From positions 40,133,564 through 40,197,563 of the forward strand of contig CM045734.1 of NCBI GenBank assembly GCA_024760905.1: a DNA stretch of 64,000 nt, read 5' to 3'. Below the pieces are notes generated by a model, which was not told where the DNA came from, ran no database searches, and saw only the letters and a list, made by a program, of their open reading frames with translations. This DNA comes from Plotosus lineatus (lineage: Eukaryota > Chordata > Actinopteri > Siluriformes > Plotosidae). Below are positions 1 through 12,759 of the stretch, piece after piece; the first letter of the stretch is position 1, and every line of letters begins with the position of its first letter. The translations under genes were made by a program, and so were the position numbers.

Positions 1-207
1 TTTGGTTTTAATAGACAATGGCAACAAGGACTGGTACATGTCTGCTATCACATAACTACCGTTGCGTGTTACAGTCTCTGTCTTCTTTTACTTCCAGAAA
101 TAGTGGCTTAGTCATCATCGGCCACAGAGCCAACAAGAAAATAAAGTATTCTGGGGTCCAAAGTTCTGAGAGCTCGATTCAAATATGAGATATTAAATTT
201 CCTTTTA

Positions 208-557
208 AACACATTCATTTTCTGAACCACTTAATCCTAATTAGGGCTGTGGGGATGCTGGCACCCATCTCAGCTGACTTCGGGCGAGGGCGGGGTACAC
301 CCTGAACAGCTCGCCAAGCCATCACAGGGCCAACACTCACACAACCATTCCTACCTATGGGTGATTTGGAACAGCCAATTTACCTACTACACATGTTTTT
401 TGGACTGTGGGAGGAAACTGGAGGACCCAGAGGAGAACCAGAGGAAACCCAGACAAGCACAAGGAGAACTCCACACAGAAACAGCCAAGCTGGGAATTGA
501 ACCCAGGACCTTCTTGTTGTGAAGCAGATGTGCTAAGCACTATGCCACCGTGCCGCC
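208..557 (-). repeat. tRNA-derived SINE, family A, near full length
   Basis: On the minus strand it reads GGCGGCACGGTGGCATAGTG with an A-box-like start, a B-box-like GGTTCAATTCCC and a tail containing CCTAATTAGGATTAAGTGG followed by AATGAATG. Family A is the commonest repeat in the window. Positions 1-207 and 558-664 show nothing recognisable. Confidence 0.7.
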
Positions 558-664
558 ATCATTAAAATTAAAAAGTTTTCAAAATCTGAAAGACAAAAAA
601 ATGCTAAACAAATAAAGAAAATGTTATACTTAGTATAATAGCATAAATATTATTTTTTGCACTA

Positions 665-1133
665 CAGGGATCCCTCACTTTCCGCAGTTAATGGGGACCA
701 GGACCCCCCGCAACTGTCGATTTCCATTAAGTAGGATTGACCCTCCTGACTGACGTATATGTAGATGTATATGTGTATATAATATCAATAAATACACATT
801 CAATGCTATAAATGTTTATAATAACAATTAAACATTAAAAAATAATGCATAAGATGAAAATTAAATATAAATAAACACACATACAGGCACGAATGGACAG
901 ACAGATGCACATCTTACATAAAAATCTAAGTAGTTTTGTAGGGTTGTTTTTGTTTTTGTTTGTTTGGGGTTTTTTTTTTTTTTTTTATAATTGGCGTTGT
1001 TTTGTGACATTTTCCTTAACTTTTTCCCTATTTTTCCTTAATTTCCTTATTCTTTATTTTTTGATGAATATTTAAAAAAACTCGCGAGCACTGAAGCTGT
1101 GGAAATTGAAGCTCAAAGTAGTGAGGAATCACT
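665..1133. mobile_element. Pogo/Tigger-like non-autonomous element (MITE-P), copy A
   Basis: It begins TA-CAGGGATCCCTCACTTTCC and ends with the degraded inverse, GTGAGGAATCACTG. Its internal blocks (ACGTATATGTAGATGTATATG, ATATCAATAAATAC, GGCGTTGTTTTGTGACATTTTCC) recur in copies at 16.5, 19.6, 22.5 and 57.8 kb. It has no coding capacity. The TA target and the CAGGG termini suggest the pogo branch of Tc1/mariner. Confidence 0.6.
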
Positions 1134-1204
1134 GCACAGATTGTACAGTGTATGCTTCCATTAATGCAGCTTCAGTGCATCGCGGTTTTTAAAATAAATA
1201 AATG

Positions 1205-2148
1205 TTCTTCTTCTTCTTTTGCTTTCGACTATTCCCTTCAGGGGTCGCCACAGCAAATCATCTGCCTCCATCTCACCCTGTCCTCTGTATCTTTTTCTCT
1301 AACGCCAACGACCTTCACGTCTTCCTTCACCACATCCATAAGTCTTCTCTTTGGTCTTCCTCTAGGCCTTCTGCCTGGTAGTTCCAACCTCAGCATCCTA
1401 CTATCAATATATTCACTATCCCTACTCTGTACATGTCCAAACCATCTCAATCTAGCCTCTCTGACTTTGTCTCCAAAATATCTTACATGAGCTGTCCCTC
1501 TGATGTACTCATTCCTGATCCTATCCATCCTCGTTACTCCCAAAGAGAACCTCAACATTTTCATCTCCACTACCTCCAGCTCTGCCTCCTGTCTTTTCCT
1601 CAGCGCCACTGTTTCTAAACCATACAACATCGTTGGCCTCATCACCGTCTTGTACTGTACACTTTTCCTTTCATTCTTGCTGATACTCTCACATCACACC
1701 GGACACTTTTCTCCAACAATTCCAACCAGCCTGCACACGCTTCTTCACCTCTTTTCCACACTCTCCATTGCTCTGGATTGTTGAGCCTAAGTACTTAAAA
1801 TCCTCCACCTTTCTTATCTCTGCTCCCTCCCCTCCTTTCCAGGGCATACCTCCACCTCTCTAGATTTTCCTCCACTTTCTCTGCTCTCACTACAGATCAC
1901 AATGTCATCTGCAAACATCATCGTCCATGGAAATTCGTGTCTAACCTCGTCTGTCAGCCTGTCCATCACCATCGCAAACAAGAAGGGGCTCAGAGCTGAT
2001 CCTTGATGCAGTCCCACCTCCACCTTGAATTCTTCTGTCACACCGACAGCACACCTCACCACTGTCTTACATCTCTCATACATGTCCTGCACCACTCTAA
2101 CATACTTCTCTGCCACACCAGACTTCTTCATGCAATACCACAGTTGTA
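1205..2148 (-). mobile_element. RTE-clade LINE fragment, 3' end
   Basis: On the minus strand it encodes pieces of reverse transcriptase (GLHQGSALSPFLFAMVMDRL, MFADDIVICSES) and the C-terminal region (RFSLGVTRMDRIRNEYIRG, RRPRGRPKRRLMDVVKEDV). It is broken by frameshifts and a deletion between about 1820 and 1850. The 3' end reads GGCGACCCCTGAAGGGAATA and carries an (AAG)n tail. It is inserted in MITE-P copy B. Confidence 0.75.
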
Positions 2149-2428
2149 AATAACTATTAATACCACATATAAATATAAACACCACAGTTGTGAACAAATA
2201 ATATTAATAAATTAAGGAAATTAAGGAAGAATTGGGGAAAAACTTATGGAAAATGTCACAAAAACAAGGCCAATTATGCAAAAAAAACAAAAAAACAAAC
2301 ACAAAAAAAAAACCCTGAACAAACACAAAACAAAAAACAACCCAAAATCTTACATCAAAACTGGATACATTTTTGCGTCTGTGCATGTATGTATGTCATT
2401 TTCTTCATACCATTGGTATGTGTGTGTA

Positions 2429-2547
2429 CAGAAGCTCCCCAGCTTACAAATGAGTTAGGTTCAGGATGGCCGTTCTTCGATGAATCTGTTTGTAAGTTGT
2501 TACAGGGCATTCTTATGTTTCACCTTGTATAAGTAACCTATACTATA

Positions 2548-2608
<61 letters not shown>

Positions 2609-3033
2609 CATCATCTGTACATTATGTCCCATGTTTAAACTCCTGGTTCCTCTCAAGCACAGCACAGCAGTTCTGATCAGATTTACAGAGAGTTTCACTC
2701 TTATCCAGTTCATTATAATACTGGAGTCAATTTGTTTCTTCTTTGAAAGTTTTGGGATGCGTTTAGAAAAGTATCGTTCTGCTTCTCTGGTGTAAGGCAC
2801 GTATAAGCCACGCCTCCTCTGCTGGTGCCTAGTATTAAGTGTACCTCAGGATAATGTTTAATCATAATTCATACTTATATTTATGATCTATCTTTCTGTA
2901 GATTTTATTCCATTTCTATTACTACTTGTTCTTCAATTTCTTTTCACTTTCACTTTCACTTTCAACCTAGGACAGACCTGTTTGTATCTCCAGATGGTTG
3001 CAAAACGAATGTTGGTAAGTTGGGGAGTATCTG
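2429..3033. mobile_element. 605-bp TIR element with TA target duplication
   Basis: Its ends are CAGAAGCTCCCCAGCTTAC and the inverse of CAGATACTCCCCAACTTACC, flanked on both sides by TA (2427-2428, 3034-3035). Inside lie a (CT)n run (2550-2607) and no coding sequence. Its position exactly within a TGTGTATTTA site of MITE-P gives direct evidence of insertion. The termini resemble Tigger/pogo-type elements. Confidence 0.65.
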
Positions 3034-3583
3034 TATTTACATTTTATTTATATCTTATGTATTTTTTTAATGTTTAATTGTTATTATAAGCATGTATAGC
3101 ATTGAATATGTATTTATTGATATTATATACACATATACATGTACATATACGTCAGTCAGGGTGTGGGTGTGAGGGGTGTGTGGGTGTGTGTGTGTGGGGG
3201 GGTGATCCTACTTCGCGGATTTCAATGGTCGCCTGGGGATCTTGGTCCCAATTAAAGTTTAGTCGCCACCCCAAACACCCCCTCTTGCTTGTTTCCTGCC
3301 AAGAGGGTCAGATTTTCATTGAGACACACCCTTTCCTTTGAAATTCATGTTCTGAAGACACACTAATGGATCTGATCTAAAGTCGGGTACACATTCCTAA
3401 GTAAATTTGTCGAGTACATGTCAGGTGGAGTACATACTTAGAGTCTTTACAGCAACTGAAATACTAAAGAATTCCGAAATTCTTATAGACATATAAACTT
3501 TTCTCTGGGTATAATTTTCTCCAAAGTTGTGCTTCAGATAAAATCAATTGCCTCTCATTATTCGAAAACCATAGTGCAATGGT

Positions 3584-3870
3584 CAGCACAGTCGCTTCAC
3601 AAAAAAGGTTCTGGATTCAAATTCAATTAGGGCCTTTTTCTGCAGAATCAGCACATTGTCCACTGCTTGGGGGAGTTTCTCCTCATGCTCTGGCTTCCAC
3701 ACCCAATCCAAAAGTCATATACATTAGACCAACTGGCTACTTTAACTAAAGCTATCCATGCAATTGATTAATCCCATGATGTTGGATTTTTTTGGACTTG
3801 ATGTACTGTCCACTGATCAGCCATTAGATTACAAACATTATGAACACTGAAAGGTGAAGTGAATAACATT
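3584..3870 (+). repeat. SINE family A, degraded copy
   Basis: GTGCAATGGTCAGCACAGTC followed by a B-box-like block and the family A body (CTCATGCTCTGGCTTCC, CACATTGTCCACTG). It is strongly diverged. Positions 3259-3583 hold a short GT run (about 3175-3200 just before) and otherwise nothing clear. 3871-4337 shows nothing recognisable. Confidence 0.4.
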
Positions 3871-4337
3871 GATTTTCTCATTACAATGGCACCTTCCAAG
3901 GAGTAGGATGTAAAAGGAAAAAGTCATCTCTCAAAGATGATGTGTTCAAAGAGGGAAAAATGAGCGAGCGTTCGCATTTGAGTGACTGACAAAAACTACA
4001 ATACGAGGGCTACATGACTGGTTCAATTCAGTTCCAGAATTGTAGGTGTTTTTAGGTGTTTCTGGTATGCACTGATAAGTACCCAAAGATAGTCCAAAGG
4101 AGGACAGCCAGTAAACAGCCAAGAGTGTAATGGATGTAATACATGTAGGGATCCCAGTACGTCTGGTCTGCTCCCACAGAAAAACTACTGCAGCACAAAC
4201 TGCTGACAATGTTAAAGTTGGTTATGATAGAAAGGTGTCAAAACACACCATCCAACCAACCATTATATGTATGTACAGTTTGGGAAGCTAGAGCCATTCG
4301 CAGATAACCTTGATTTAGATGCAAGGTACAAAATAAA

Positions 4338-4612
4338 GAAGTTGCCAATCAGTTGCAGGGCTAACGCGGACATAGTCATTCACACTCATTAACAGATCAA
4401 TGGGAAATTTAATGTAGATTGTTGATCTAATGCATGTCATTGGACTGTGGAGGGAAATTGGAATAGTCAGAGGAAATCCATAAAAGACCATGTGGAGGAC
4501 ATGCAGCCTATACACAAAAAGGCCCTGGTCAGCCACAAAGTTCAAACCCATCTTCTTGCTGTCGGGAAACAATGTTAATCAGTGAGCCAGGAAGCCACTG
4601 TGCCACACCAGT
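4338..4612 (-). repeat. SINE family A copy
   Basis: The minus-strand head is GTGTGGCACAGTGGCTTCCTG and the body TGGGTTTGAACTTTGTGGC. The tail is missing. Confidence 0.5.
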
Positions 4613-4701
4613 TGACCAACAGTGTTACACTTAATTAAAGTAATGATAGTGTATATGAATGACACACTAATTATATGTTACTGAAGCACGACTAAACAAC
4701 A

Positions 4702-5000
4702 GGGCAGCACCGTGGCTCAGTGCACAGAACTGTCACCTCAGATTGAGACGATTCAGGGGTTGAAACTCAGCCAAGTGTCTTTCTATGTTGGGTTTGCATG
4801 TTCTCTTGTGCTTGTGCTGATTTCCTCCAGGTTCTCTAATCTCCTTGCACATAAAACGACAGGCACATGAGACCAGTAGTCTACTCTAAACTGCCCATAG
4901 ATACGAATGATTGATAACCCAGACTGTTGACCTGCTCAGAATGTACCACATCACTTGCCCAAAGTCATCTAAGATTGGCTCCAACTTCCCTCCTGACGGA
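4702..5000 (+). repeat. SINE family A copy next to the collagen exon
   Basis: It starts GGGCAGCACCGTGGCTCAGTG, has a B-box-like GGGGTTGAAACTC, and its body ends about 40 bases from the 54-bp collagen exon at 5039. From 5093 to 6070 the intron holds nothing I recognise. Confidence 0.6.
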
Positions 5001-5038
5001 TTGAAGACTAAGAAACACATATTATTTGGGCTACTTAC

Positions 5039-5092
5039 CCGAGCCCCTCTTTTCCCTGGTAATCCTGGCTTCCCAGGGTCCCCCGGAGGTCC
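5039..5092 (-). CDS. col24a1: col24a1 54-bp Gly-X-Y exon
   Basis: On the minus strand a T-rich acceptor ending CTTTTAG is followed by exactly 54 bases that read GPPGDPGKPGLPGKRGAR, six perfect Gly-X-Y triplets, then the donor GTAAGT. A 54-bp exon that begins with a complete Gly codon is the hallmark exon of fibrillar collagens. It is phase 0 at both ends and follows the phase-0 end of exon 3. Whether it is directly exon 4, or a small exon lies between, is not certain. I saw no other Gly-X-Y exon between 5.1 and 8.5 kb, and none from 1 to 5.0 kb. Confidence 0.9.
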
Positions 5093-6067
5093 CTAAAAGA
5101 CAAAATGTTATCCTGTGAGATTATTAAGTGTTGAATCTCTAACTGCTGACATTTAGTGATTTCTCCTACAGTTTAGAAATCCATGAATTGCATGATGGCA
5201 CTCAGCCATAGACAGTGATGTACTGTTTCCAAAGTGTTCATAGGTTACATGTTACAGTTCAGTATTATGAAACGGTGATGGGTGCATCTATAGTCAAGGC
5301 AGAATTATATATTAAATAAAATAAAAATTAAATCTGAATCAAAGCATGCATTTTAATTTGTACGTTATAAATTGCTGTTTAAACATAAACCCCCAACTGG
5401 TGAAATTTTCCTTACATTATGTCATTTCGAGCTTTAATATACTGTAAGTGATCCAATATGGGACTCCCATTCTTGCCAGCAAACGAAGCCCTATCCCCTA
5501 ATATTTTACTGAATTGTGCCTCATTTTACTGGCAAACAACCGTAAGCACAACCACAGGCACTCTGGTTAATTATGGACATGATCTAACTTTAAACTGATT
5601 ATACACACTCACGGAATGAGTAAGCACTGAGGAGGGTCACATTTGCTACCTTTATCCAGGGGCTGGTGTTTCATTTTCATTTCTTCCATCAGAAAAGATA
5701 CAGGAAGAATTATTATACCTCAGGGTTGGATGTCATATTGCTGGCTAGACAGTTTAGTTTAAGTGCCATAATGCAATTGGGGTTCATAAAAACTAGGGCT
5801 ATATCTAATGCCTTCAGCTTAGGTGAAGTCCATATCCATACATGTGGGACAAATTTATTCAGCCTGGGAGATGTAAAACTTATTCTTTCAGGCAGCGTCC
5901 TACAAAACGGGGAAATTTATCTCTGTCCATCTGTCCATCCATAAACAAAACAATACCTGGTAATATTTTTCAACACCAGTAGCAAGAATCTGGAAGGTGG
6001 TCAATGTGTACAGACTTCCTGGTTTATATTAAGCGGAAAAAATATCGCATGATCTGGCACACTGAGG

Positions 6068-6070
<3 letters not shown>

Positions 6071-6131
<61 letters not shown>
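6071..6131. repeat. (GT)n microsatellite
   Basis: About 30 uninterrupted GT units. Open frames through it are artefacts. Confidence 0.95.
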
Positions 6132-6133
<2 letters not shown>

Positions 6134-6350
6134 GCTCAAACCTTTGCAAGTCATGTAAAACATGCTGCATTATGAATACATGATGTAAAGCTAAGAAATG
6201 TTTGAATATTCTGAAGCTTTGCCAGACAAGATCTGTGTTGTAGAATTTGCAAAGACAGGAAAGAAGTGAGGGAAAGGAAGGGGGGAAAGAGGACAGCCCC
6301 CGACCCTCTTCCACGTGGCACAGTTCCTCCTTGAAGTAACAGCATTAAGA

Positions 6351-6581
<231 letters not shown>

Positions 6582-8488
6582 CTCTCCACATGAAAAATGC
6601 AGAGATTAGGAAAGGAAAAAGCTCAGGCTACAGTAGCTGTTCTTTGTGGGAATCTGATTCTCCAGTAGTAAGCACTCAAGCTGTGTGCCAATCACAATGA
6701 TGAGAACATCTGTGTCTCACCTATTTGGTCATAGTTATTATGACAGGTAGGGCAGGATGTATTATAGTCTACATACACAGTAGTCTACCTTTCACACACA
6801 GCCTTCTATCCGTGAGACCATCACTGGAAACTGTATAGACCATGGTTACCATTTTGACCTTCTCATACACTAACTGTTATAGTATTGAATGTCAAACTAA
6901 AAAGCTCCTTATAAAATTCTCACATGCTTCATTAAACAGCTTTACGGTCTCACTCCACCATTGTCAATGTTAACAGAAATCTGTGGGTGGTTCAGGCTGT
7001 GCAACATCAGGTGGTCATCATGGCTTTCAAAGTTCCCTTTAACCCTTTCCCAGTGAAATCATCATTTAACAATCTGAAAATGATCTCATCCTATAGCCAG
7101 ATACATCTCCCAGTTCCTGCATAATATTCACGGAATTACTTAAATGGGCTTTAAACCAAGACCACCAAATGTTCAAATGCACCAATGAAGACACCACTAA
7201 AGTTTCCATCCAGTCCAATACAGTACTATACTTTTCATCCAATGTCATTCCATTCCTGAAACCATGCTTAATGAGTGGCATTAAAATGGAAGCAGTCCTT
7301 GAAAGCAAATTAACTTATGAAATGCTGCGCCAGCGTTTTCCGCTTCTTACCTAATCTAAGTTGAAGCACCAAATATCAAGGTGAAAAAAAAACACTGAAC
7401 CTTAAAAACACATGACCATGGCCAATAATTCACATTTCACAGGTTCTTAAAAATAAGCAATGTGCTAAATCTGCCATCTGGATACCATAAGACATGGGTT
7501 TTGGGGTAGGAAAAAATGATCTACATACCATGGAGTGTCAGCTGTCTGTTGTAAGTGAATATATTATTGGTATAAAATCTGTTTGGACATTTTGCACTTT
7601 TGAGAATGAGTGAGAATGAGGTCATTAGTCCTAGTGTACCGATGTTGCAAAAATAGATAATTTGATGGCCATATAGGAAGTCAGTAACATTACTGCTGAA
7701 AGTATACATTAAGGTCACAGTTTTTTGACCCTCCTTGTCATACCTTTAAATTAATAATGGTGATAAGTACAAATAGTGTTATTTATTTTATTAATATGGT
7801 TTTTTTACTATTGCAGTCAAACAACCATCATCCCGGAAAACAATCAATAAATTGTTAGTACAACACATCCCATTCCTCTCTATAGCAAATTATTTGTATT
7901 TAACAAAATGTCTGTAGAACTCCCCACATATCAGGTCTTAGATGTTTGAACAAGTGTATTATAAGAAACCAATCATCGCCTGAATGACTGTCAGCTGACT
8001 TTTCAAAAAATTACTACTGAGTATACAGTGAACAGATTTGAGTATTTGATAATGCCGGTGGATAATAAGCGATAAATTATAGCCTTGCTTTTACCTATGC
8101 TCTCATAACTCTTATATTTGCTCTTACCTATGATCTTTACCTTTGAACCCTCCTCAAAACACTCCATTCTCCTTAAACTCACAATCCAAAGAATCTATCG
8201 TCTGGATGCCAATCCTCCAGCACAGATGCCAAAAGGCTTATAAAGACTTTTTATATGCCAGATAAGTTCTAACCAGAATGTTAAAATGGAATTTCACATA
8301 AGCGTGCATTTCTCCTGGGGAAAACCCTTTCCATTCATTCAAAGTGAACAAAGAACATACAAGCATGTACGTAAATTTCAAAAAAGAAATATTTACGTAA
8401 CCTGAAGAAGACAACCTTCCACTCTTTTGCATTTTAACATGTGCAAAAAGACCTTTCGGCATATTTCACAGAGATCATAGTAATTTAC

Positions 8489-9765
8489 CGGTGATCCTGG
8501 CTCTCCTTTTTGTCCAGGTGGCCCAACCAGGAGAGAAAACTGTGTTGGTTCCAGGTCAAATGTCTGAAGACCATCTGTGGCCGCATGGGTAACAGGAACA
8601 AACGAGTTGGGACTGGAGTACCGCAAGGTAGTCCTCTCTGGCACAGATCTTTTTACTGCTACAGTAGTCAACTGCTTTTTTGAGTTGGGCAAAACGCTGG
8701 AAGGCCTAGTTGCTGTTAGAGGTTGAACATTTTCCAACTTCTTTCTGGTTGGTTTTGGTGTAATAGGCACATAGCTTACTTTTGATTTATGGGGTTTTGT
8801 GGTTTGCTCCTTTTTGGAACTGTTCTGTTTGTTGCCTTTGGGGAATGATGTGGATACCCTAGTCCTAAGCAGGGGGGTAACAGTTGATGTTTTGGCCTGT
8901 GTGGGAATCTGCAGGGTTGGTCTCAACAACCTTGGAGGCACTGTCCCATGCACAGCCAGAGACAAGGAACTATACTGGGATGTGCCTTTAATGGATGCAT
9001 TAGATCCTCCTGAGATTTCAGCATTAATCCTTGTTCTATCCCGTGATAGGCTGGGAGTGAAACCTTTGACAGTTAGCTCAGTTATGGTCATTGGGGTCCG
9101 TAGAGTGACAGAGATATTGGGATCCAGGTTCAGCAGCGGTAAAAGCGGTGGTAAGTTTACTCGATAAGTGTCAGCTTCCCTGCATTGTTTTTTAATGTAC
9201 TTACAATAGTTGTGAGCTGCCTTGGCAGAAGGATGGATATCAAACTGACAGATGGCTCCTTCAAACTGGACTGAGTTCTGTCTCATTTTGCCTAAAAGAA
9301 AGGTACCTTCTGGATCCAGAGTTTCCTCATTTTTAAAATGCAAATTTGCATGTACACTTGTCTTCCCACAAGAAGTATATAAAGTGACTCTTTGGGGCTG
9401 AATGCCCAAAGCCAGGTCGTGCCACTGGCCATTATGAATGTCATAATCAAAATATACAGAGTTCTTTTGGCCAACATAGACTACAATTTTCTGAGGGATG
9501 AACTGCACCCCGAGCTGTAGTCTCTTTCTCTTTGACACAATGGTGAAAAGGAAAGCATTATTGATTCGATGCGAGCGGATGCTGAAGATCAGTGAGAACT
9601 CCGTGCTCAATGGGTCTGGCACTACAGAGTTCACAGGCACTTCGATTCGAACCCACTGGGTGAGGATAACTCCTGACTTGAAGGGAATAACACCTGACAG
9701 GGTGGATCGTGTCCCTGATGAAGGTCTTTTCCCCACCAGGCCCAGCTTTTGGAGGATATCCACAT
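8489..9765 (-). CDS. col24a1: col24a1 exon 3 (TSPN domain, variable region, first Gly-X-Y)
   Basis: A 1277-base exon (two bases plus 425 codons) between the acceptor CTTTTATAG (ends 9766) and the donor GTAAAT (8488-8483). The first about 210 residues form a laminin-G/thrombospondin-N-like domain: SHRINNAFLF, LQLGVQFIPQ and HDLALGIQP are typical strands, and four cysteines occur in SCGKT, ICQFD, YCKY and QCRE. About 190 Ser/Thr/Pro/Lys-rich residues follow. The exon ends with GPPGQKGEPGSP, the first collagen triplets, and stops on a whole codon as collagen helix exons do. The open frame continues past the donor into the intron, so an end near 8393 would be an artefact. No stop or frameshift is present, so the gene looks functional here. 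Confidence 0.9.
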
Positions 9766-10018
9766 CTATAAAAGTAAACAAACAAAAAGAGGATCAGATG
9801 TCACAAAAAAAAAAAAGCTTGAAATAAAACCTAAAAGGAATATACAGCAAATATAGAGCAAATAAATAGTCACAAAAAGCTGGACATAAAGCTGCAAATA
9901 AAATACAGTATATGGACCCAAAGCTATAATAAAAACATTATGAGCAGGTTCGTGATGTTCAACAGTATGAAGTATAAAGTTTTTTCCATACAACACCTAG
10001 GATGTCGTTGCCTTAATT

Positions 10019-10573
10019 ACAGTACTGTCACTTATCAGGTATACAGTGTACCCTCCATTGAGACTCAGCATGAAAATTCTTGATGCTCTGCAAAGGACGC
10101 AGATGGGATGTTACATGAATCCAAATAATTCAACAACATGCTCCGCAGATCTCCCATGGACTTTCTATGGTGCTTCCATGGAGGAACTTAAGATGATAAC
10201 TATATGAGATTTTGCAGAGACTTGGGAAACCCAGATGATAACTAGAAATATAAACAAAGGTACAGCATCTTTATGGACAGATCCATAGCTAGTGATTTAT
10301 GGCAGAAATGTGATGTCAGAACGTATAATTTTTTCCACTGAATGGAATATCTTTGAAAATGAAAATTGGTATTGTGTATGTCCGCGATTCACTATTGGAA
10401 AGCTGGGTTCAAACTAGAACTGTGAAGGATCCGTGGGGCATCCACAGTGGTTTTCTACTGGATGCTGGAGGATCCTGGAGGCAGAGCCTCTGCATGGGAA
10501 CATTACAAAAAATCTGAAGGCTCCTTTGTGCGGGTTCTGCAAAGGATATATACTCACTAAGTGACAGTACTGT
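10019..10573. mobile_element. 555-bp candidate TIR element, family unknown
   Basis: A perfect 16-bp inverted repeat, ACAGTACTGTCACTTA at the left and its complement at the right, brackets a non-coding A+T-rich core. It lies in collagen intron 2. Target duplications are not obvious. Confidence 0.4.
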
Positions 10574-10903
10574 GTACCAACCTGATTGTGCTCTCTAAAA
10601 TATGCAATAATTTCCCATACTTTAAATATATTCTGCAAAAAACATGAGAACAACAATAAAGCATTACCATTACACAACAGTAATAATTAGGCATATGTGG
10701 TAAGATGTTGGTTTTTGAGACAGAACTAAGCAATTGAAATGAAGAAATACATTTGTTCAGCCAATCAGGAGAGCAGGGACATAAGTGTTTTTGACTATGT
10801 GTAGCCAGTGAGCTATATCAGATAAAAACAAATGTGGAGTTATTCTTAATTCCAGTAATGTGAGACAGCATTGGCAGTTGTAACTTACACTGTGTAACAG
10901 ACA

Positions 10904-10941
10904 GAGCCCCCCCCCCCCCTCCAACCACTCCCCGCCCCCCC
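10904..10941. repeat. C-rich low-complexity tract
   Basis: Two poly-C runs in a pyrimidine-rich stretch. 10574-10903 and 10942-11107 show nothing recognisable. Confidence 0.7.
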
Positions 10942-11129
10942 ACTTCATACACCACGGTGTAGTCGTAACAGATGTTCAATGATTATGTAACAGCTTTACA
11001 CTTTTGGGGCCTTACAGCTCCCCCAATGATAACACACACAAATAAGGTCACCCTAAAAGGCAAAGACCATATATAAACTGGTCAGATGTAATGAGGAAAT
11101 TGTGCATTTAAGTGAAAGAGAAAGCGAAC

Positions 11130-11400
11130 AAAAGAAATGACGGTGAACACACGCGTTCACGGACCGTTCACGTGTTATGGTTACTCAGACACATGCATGC
11201 TCTGTCTAACTTGAAGACGAAGTTAAACTTTGAATTGGGTTCCAGTGTTGCCATGAACAATATATACGTTCCTCAAATGAACGGTAATAACTTACTTTGA
11301 CAAACACACATAAAACTTCCTGCAGAATGAAAATCAGTGCATCATACTACCTTCCACATGGCTCATGCGGAAGGTAAAATCTCAGATTTTTAAAAATTAT
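11130..11400. repeat. Unclassified interspersed repeat U1, copy 1
   Basis: The block with GTTCACGTGTTATGG, CATGCATGCTCTGTCTAAC and TTGAA recurs in diverged form at about 39,560-39,800, including the later GGCTCATGCGGAAGGTA block. I do not recognise the family. From 11.4 to 13.1 kb I see only a (GA)n run (12221-12254), a poly-A tract (12478-12498) and the unassigned open frame. Confidence 0.4.
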
Positions 11401-12759
11401 TATTATACCATTAATTATCCATGCATGCACTTCAGTTGGAGCAAATGGTAAGACAGTAAACACTTATGATCTGTAATTCAGAAATAGATGACTAATATCA
11501 TCTGTTATACAGCTGAAAAACACCTGATCCCCATTAAAGATATGACATGATCCAGAAATCAAGTAAGACAGGTCCTCTTGTGAAAGCAAAACTTTTGGTA
11601 CAAGAATTAGTAATCAAACAAATGGGTGGAAAGCCGCCAGGCATGCTACATTCACAGCACTACTTTCAATATTCTGTCTGAATGGGTCACGGGCAACACG
11701 ACATCTTCCAAAGGCAGTGAAGAAGACATAAGAGCATCTGGACTGCAGGTCCAGTTGTAGACACTAATGTTCCACAGAAAGTCCCTCGATTCACTGGAAA
11801 CTTAAGACCACATTTGAACTGCTTAGCTCAGCTCTTCAAGTCTGAAAGAACTCAAAACACAAAGAAGCTTTGTATATGTTCTCTACCTTCAGTCCAATCT
11901 GAGGACTCTTTGCTTTTAAAATTGGTACAAGTTTCTAAAATCTTCCATGAGAATGGGTTACAAAGATGGCCTTATCACAAAACAAGTAGGGTTGGGGGGC
12001 ATCATGAGCAATAGAGAAATTTGGGTCAATAGTGGGAGAACATGTTCCATGGAATGTCCTACATATGGAAAAAAAAAATTAACTTCACACTCCGAGCTGA
12101 ACAAAAGTGGCTTTCATAAGTAAAACACAGCATTAGACATGAAAGCATATAATGGTAGCATGTTAATTTTGGTAAATGCTTTAAGATGTCCATAAGTTAC
12201 ATTTTCCACTATATTTCACAGAGCGAGTGAGAGAGAGAGAGAGAGAGAGAGAGATTGAAAAAACAGCACTTCGTGTTAAATGTTACATGACCATGGCAAA
12301 GCAAGACCTTATTTATTTGAAGTCTGCTATTTGACCAGCGGTGGTGACTCAGGAATAATTTCTTTACTACATTAGATATAGTGTATGACAAAGAGTACAC
12401 AGTACATTATAGATAAGCAAAGCCAAATGCTCATTATAATGAATGATATGAATCTCCCATGGGATACAGTTTGCAGGAAAAAAAAAAAAAAAAAAAACAG
12501 ATGTGGGTTGACTGAACCTTTGTGGGTGGCAGGAAGTTAAGTCATTAAGGTCTTCTGTGTAAAATTAAAGCAAACACAGCAACAACAGTCAATTTTTTAA
12601 GAAATAATTTTCGACCCAGACAGGTCCATGTTGGTACACTTATCTGCCCAGAAGATATACAGTAGAAATGATGTTAGGTGAAAACAGATGGCTCGCACCA
12701 CCATGTTCTAAAAAGAAAGATGGAACCAGACATCTCGATTTGGCCTGTCTAGCTTCTCA

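Larger units (their letters stand above)
1147..3258. mobile_element. MITE-P copy B (inverted), split by two nested insertions
   Basis: The inverted family sequence starts at GCAGCTTCAGTGCATCGCGG. An RTE 3' fragment (1205-2148) interrupts it, it resumes at about 2207 with GGAAATTAAGGAAG, a TIR element (2429-3033) interrupts it again, and it ends near 3258 with TTGGTCCCAATTAA. The tail is degraded. Confidence 0.6.

Noticed and set aside
4911..5096. Plus-strand frame with GNPGFPGSPGGP at its end
   Set aside because: It looks collagen-like because the complement of a Gly-Pro-rich exon is also Gly/Pro-rich. The splice sites and the 54-bp length fit the minus strand.
8799..9167. 122-codon plus-strand frame
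   Set aside because: Antisense to col24a1 exon 3, with no independent support.
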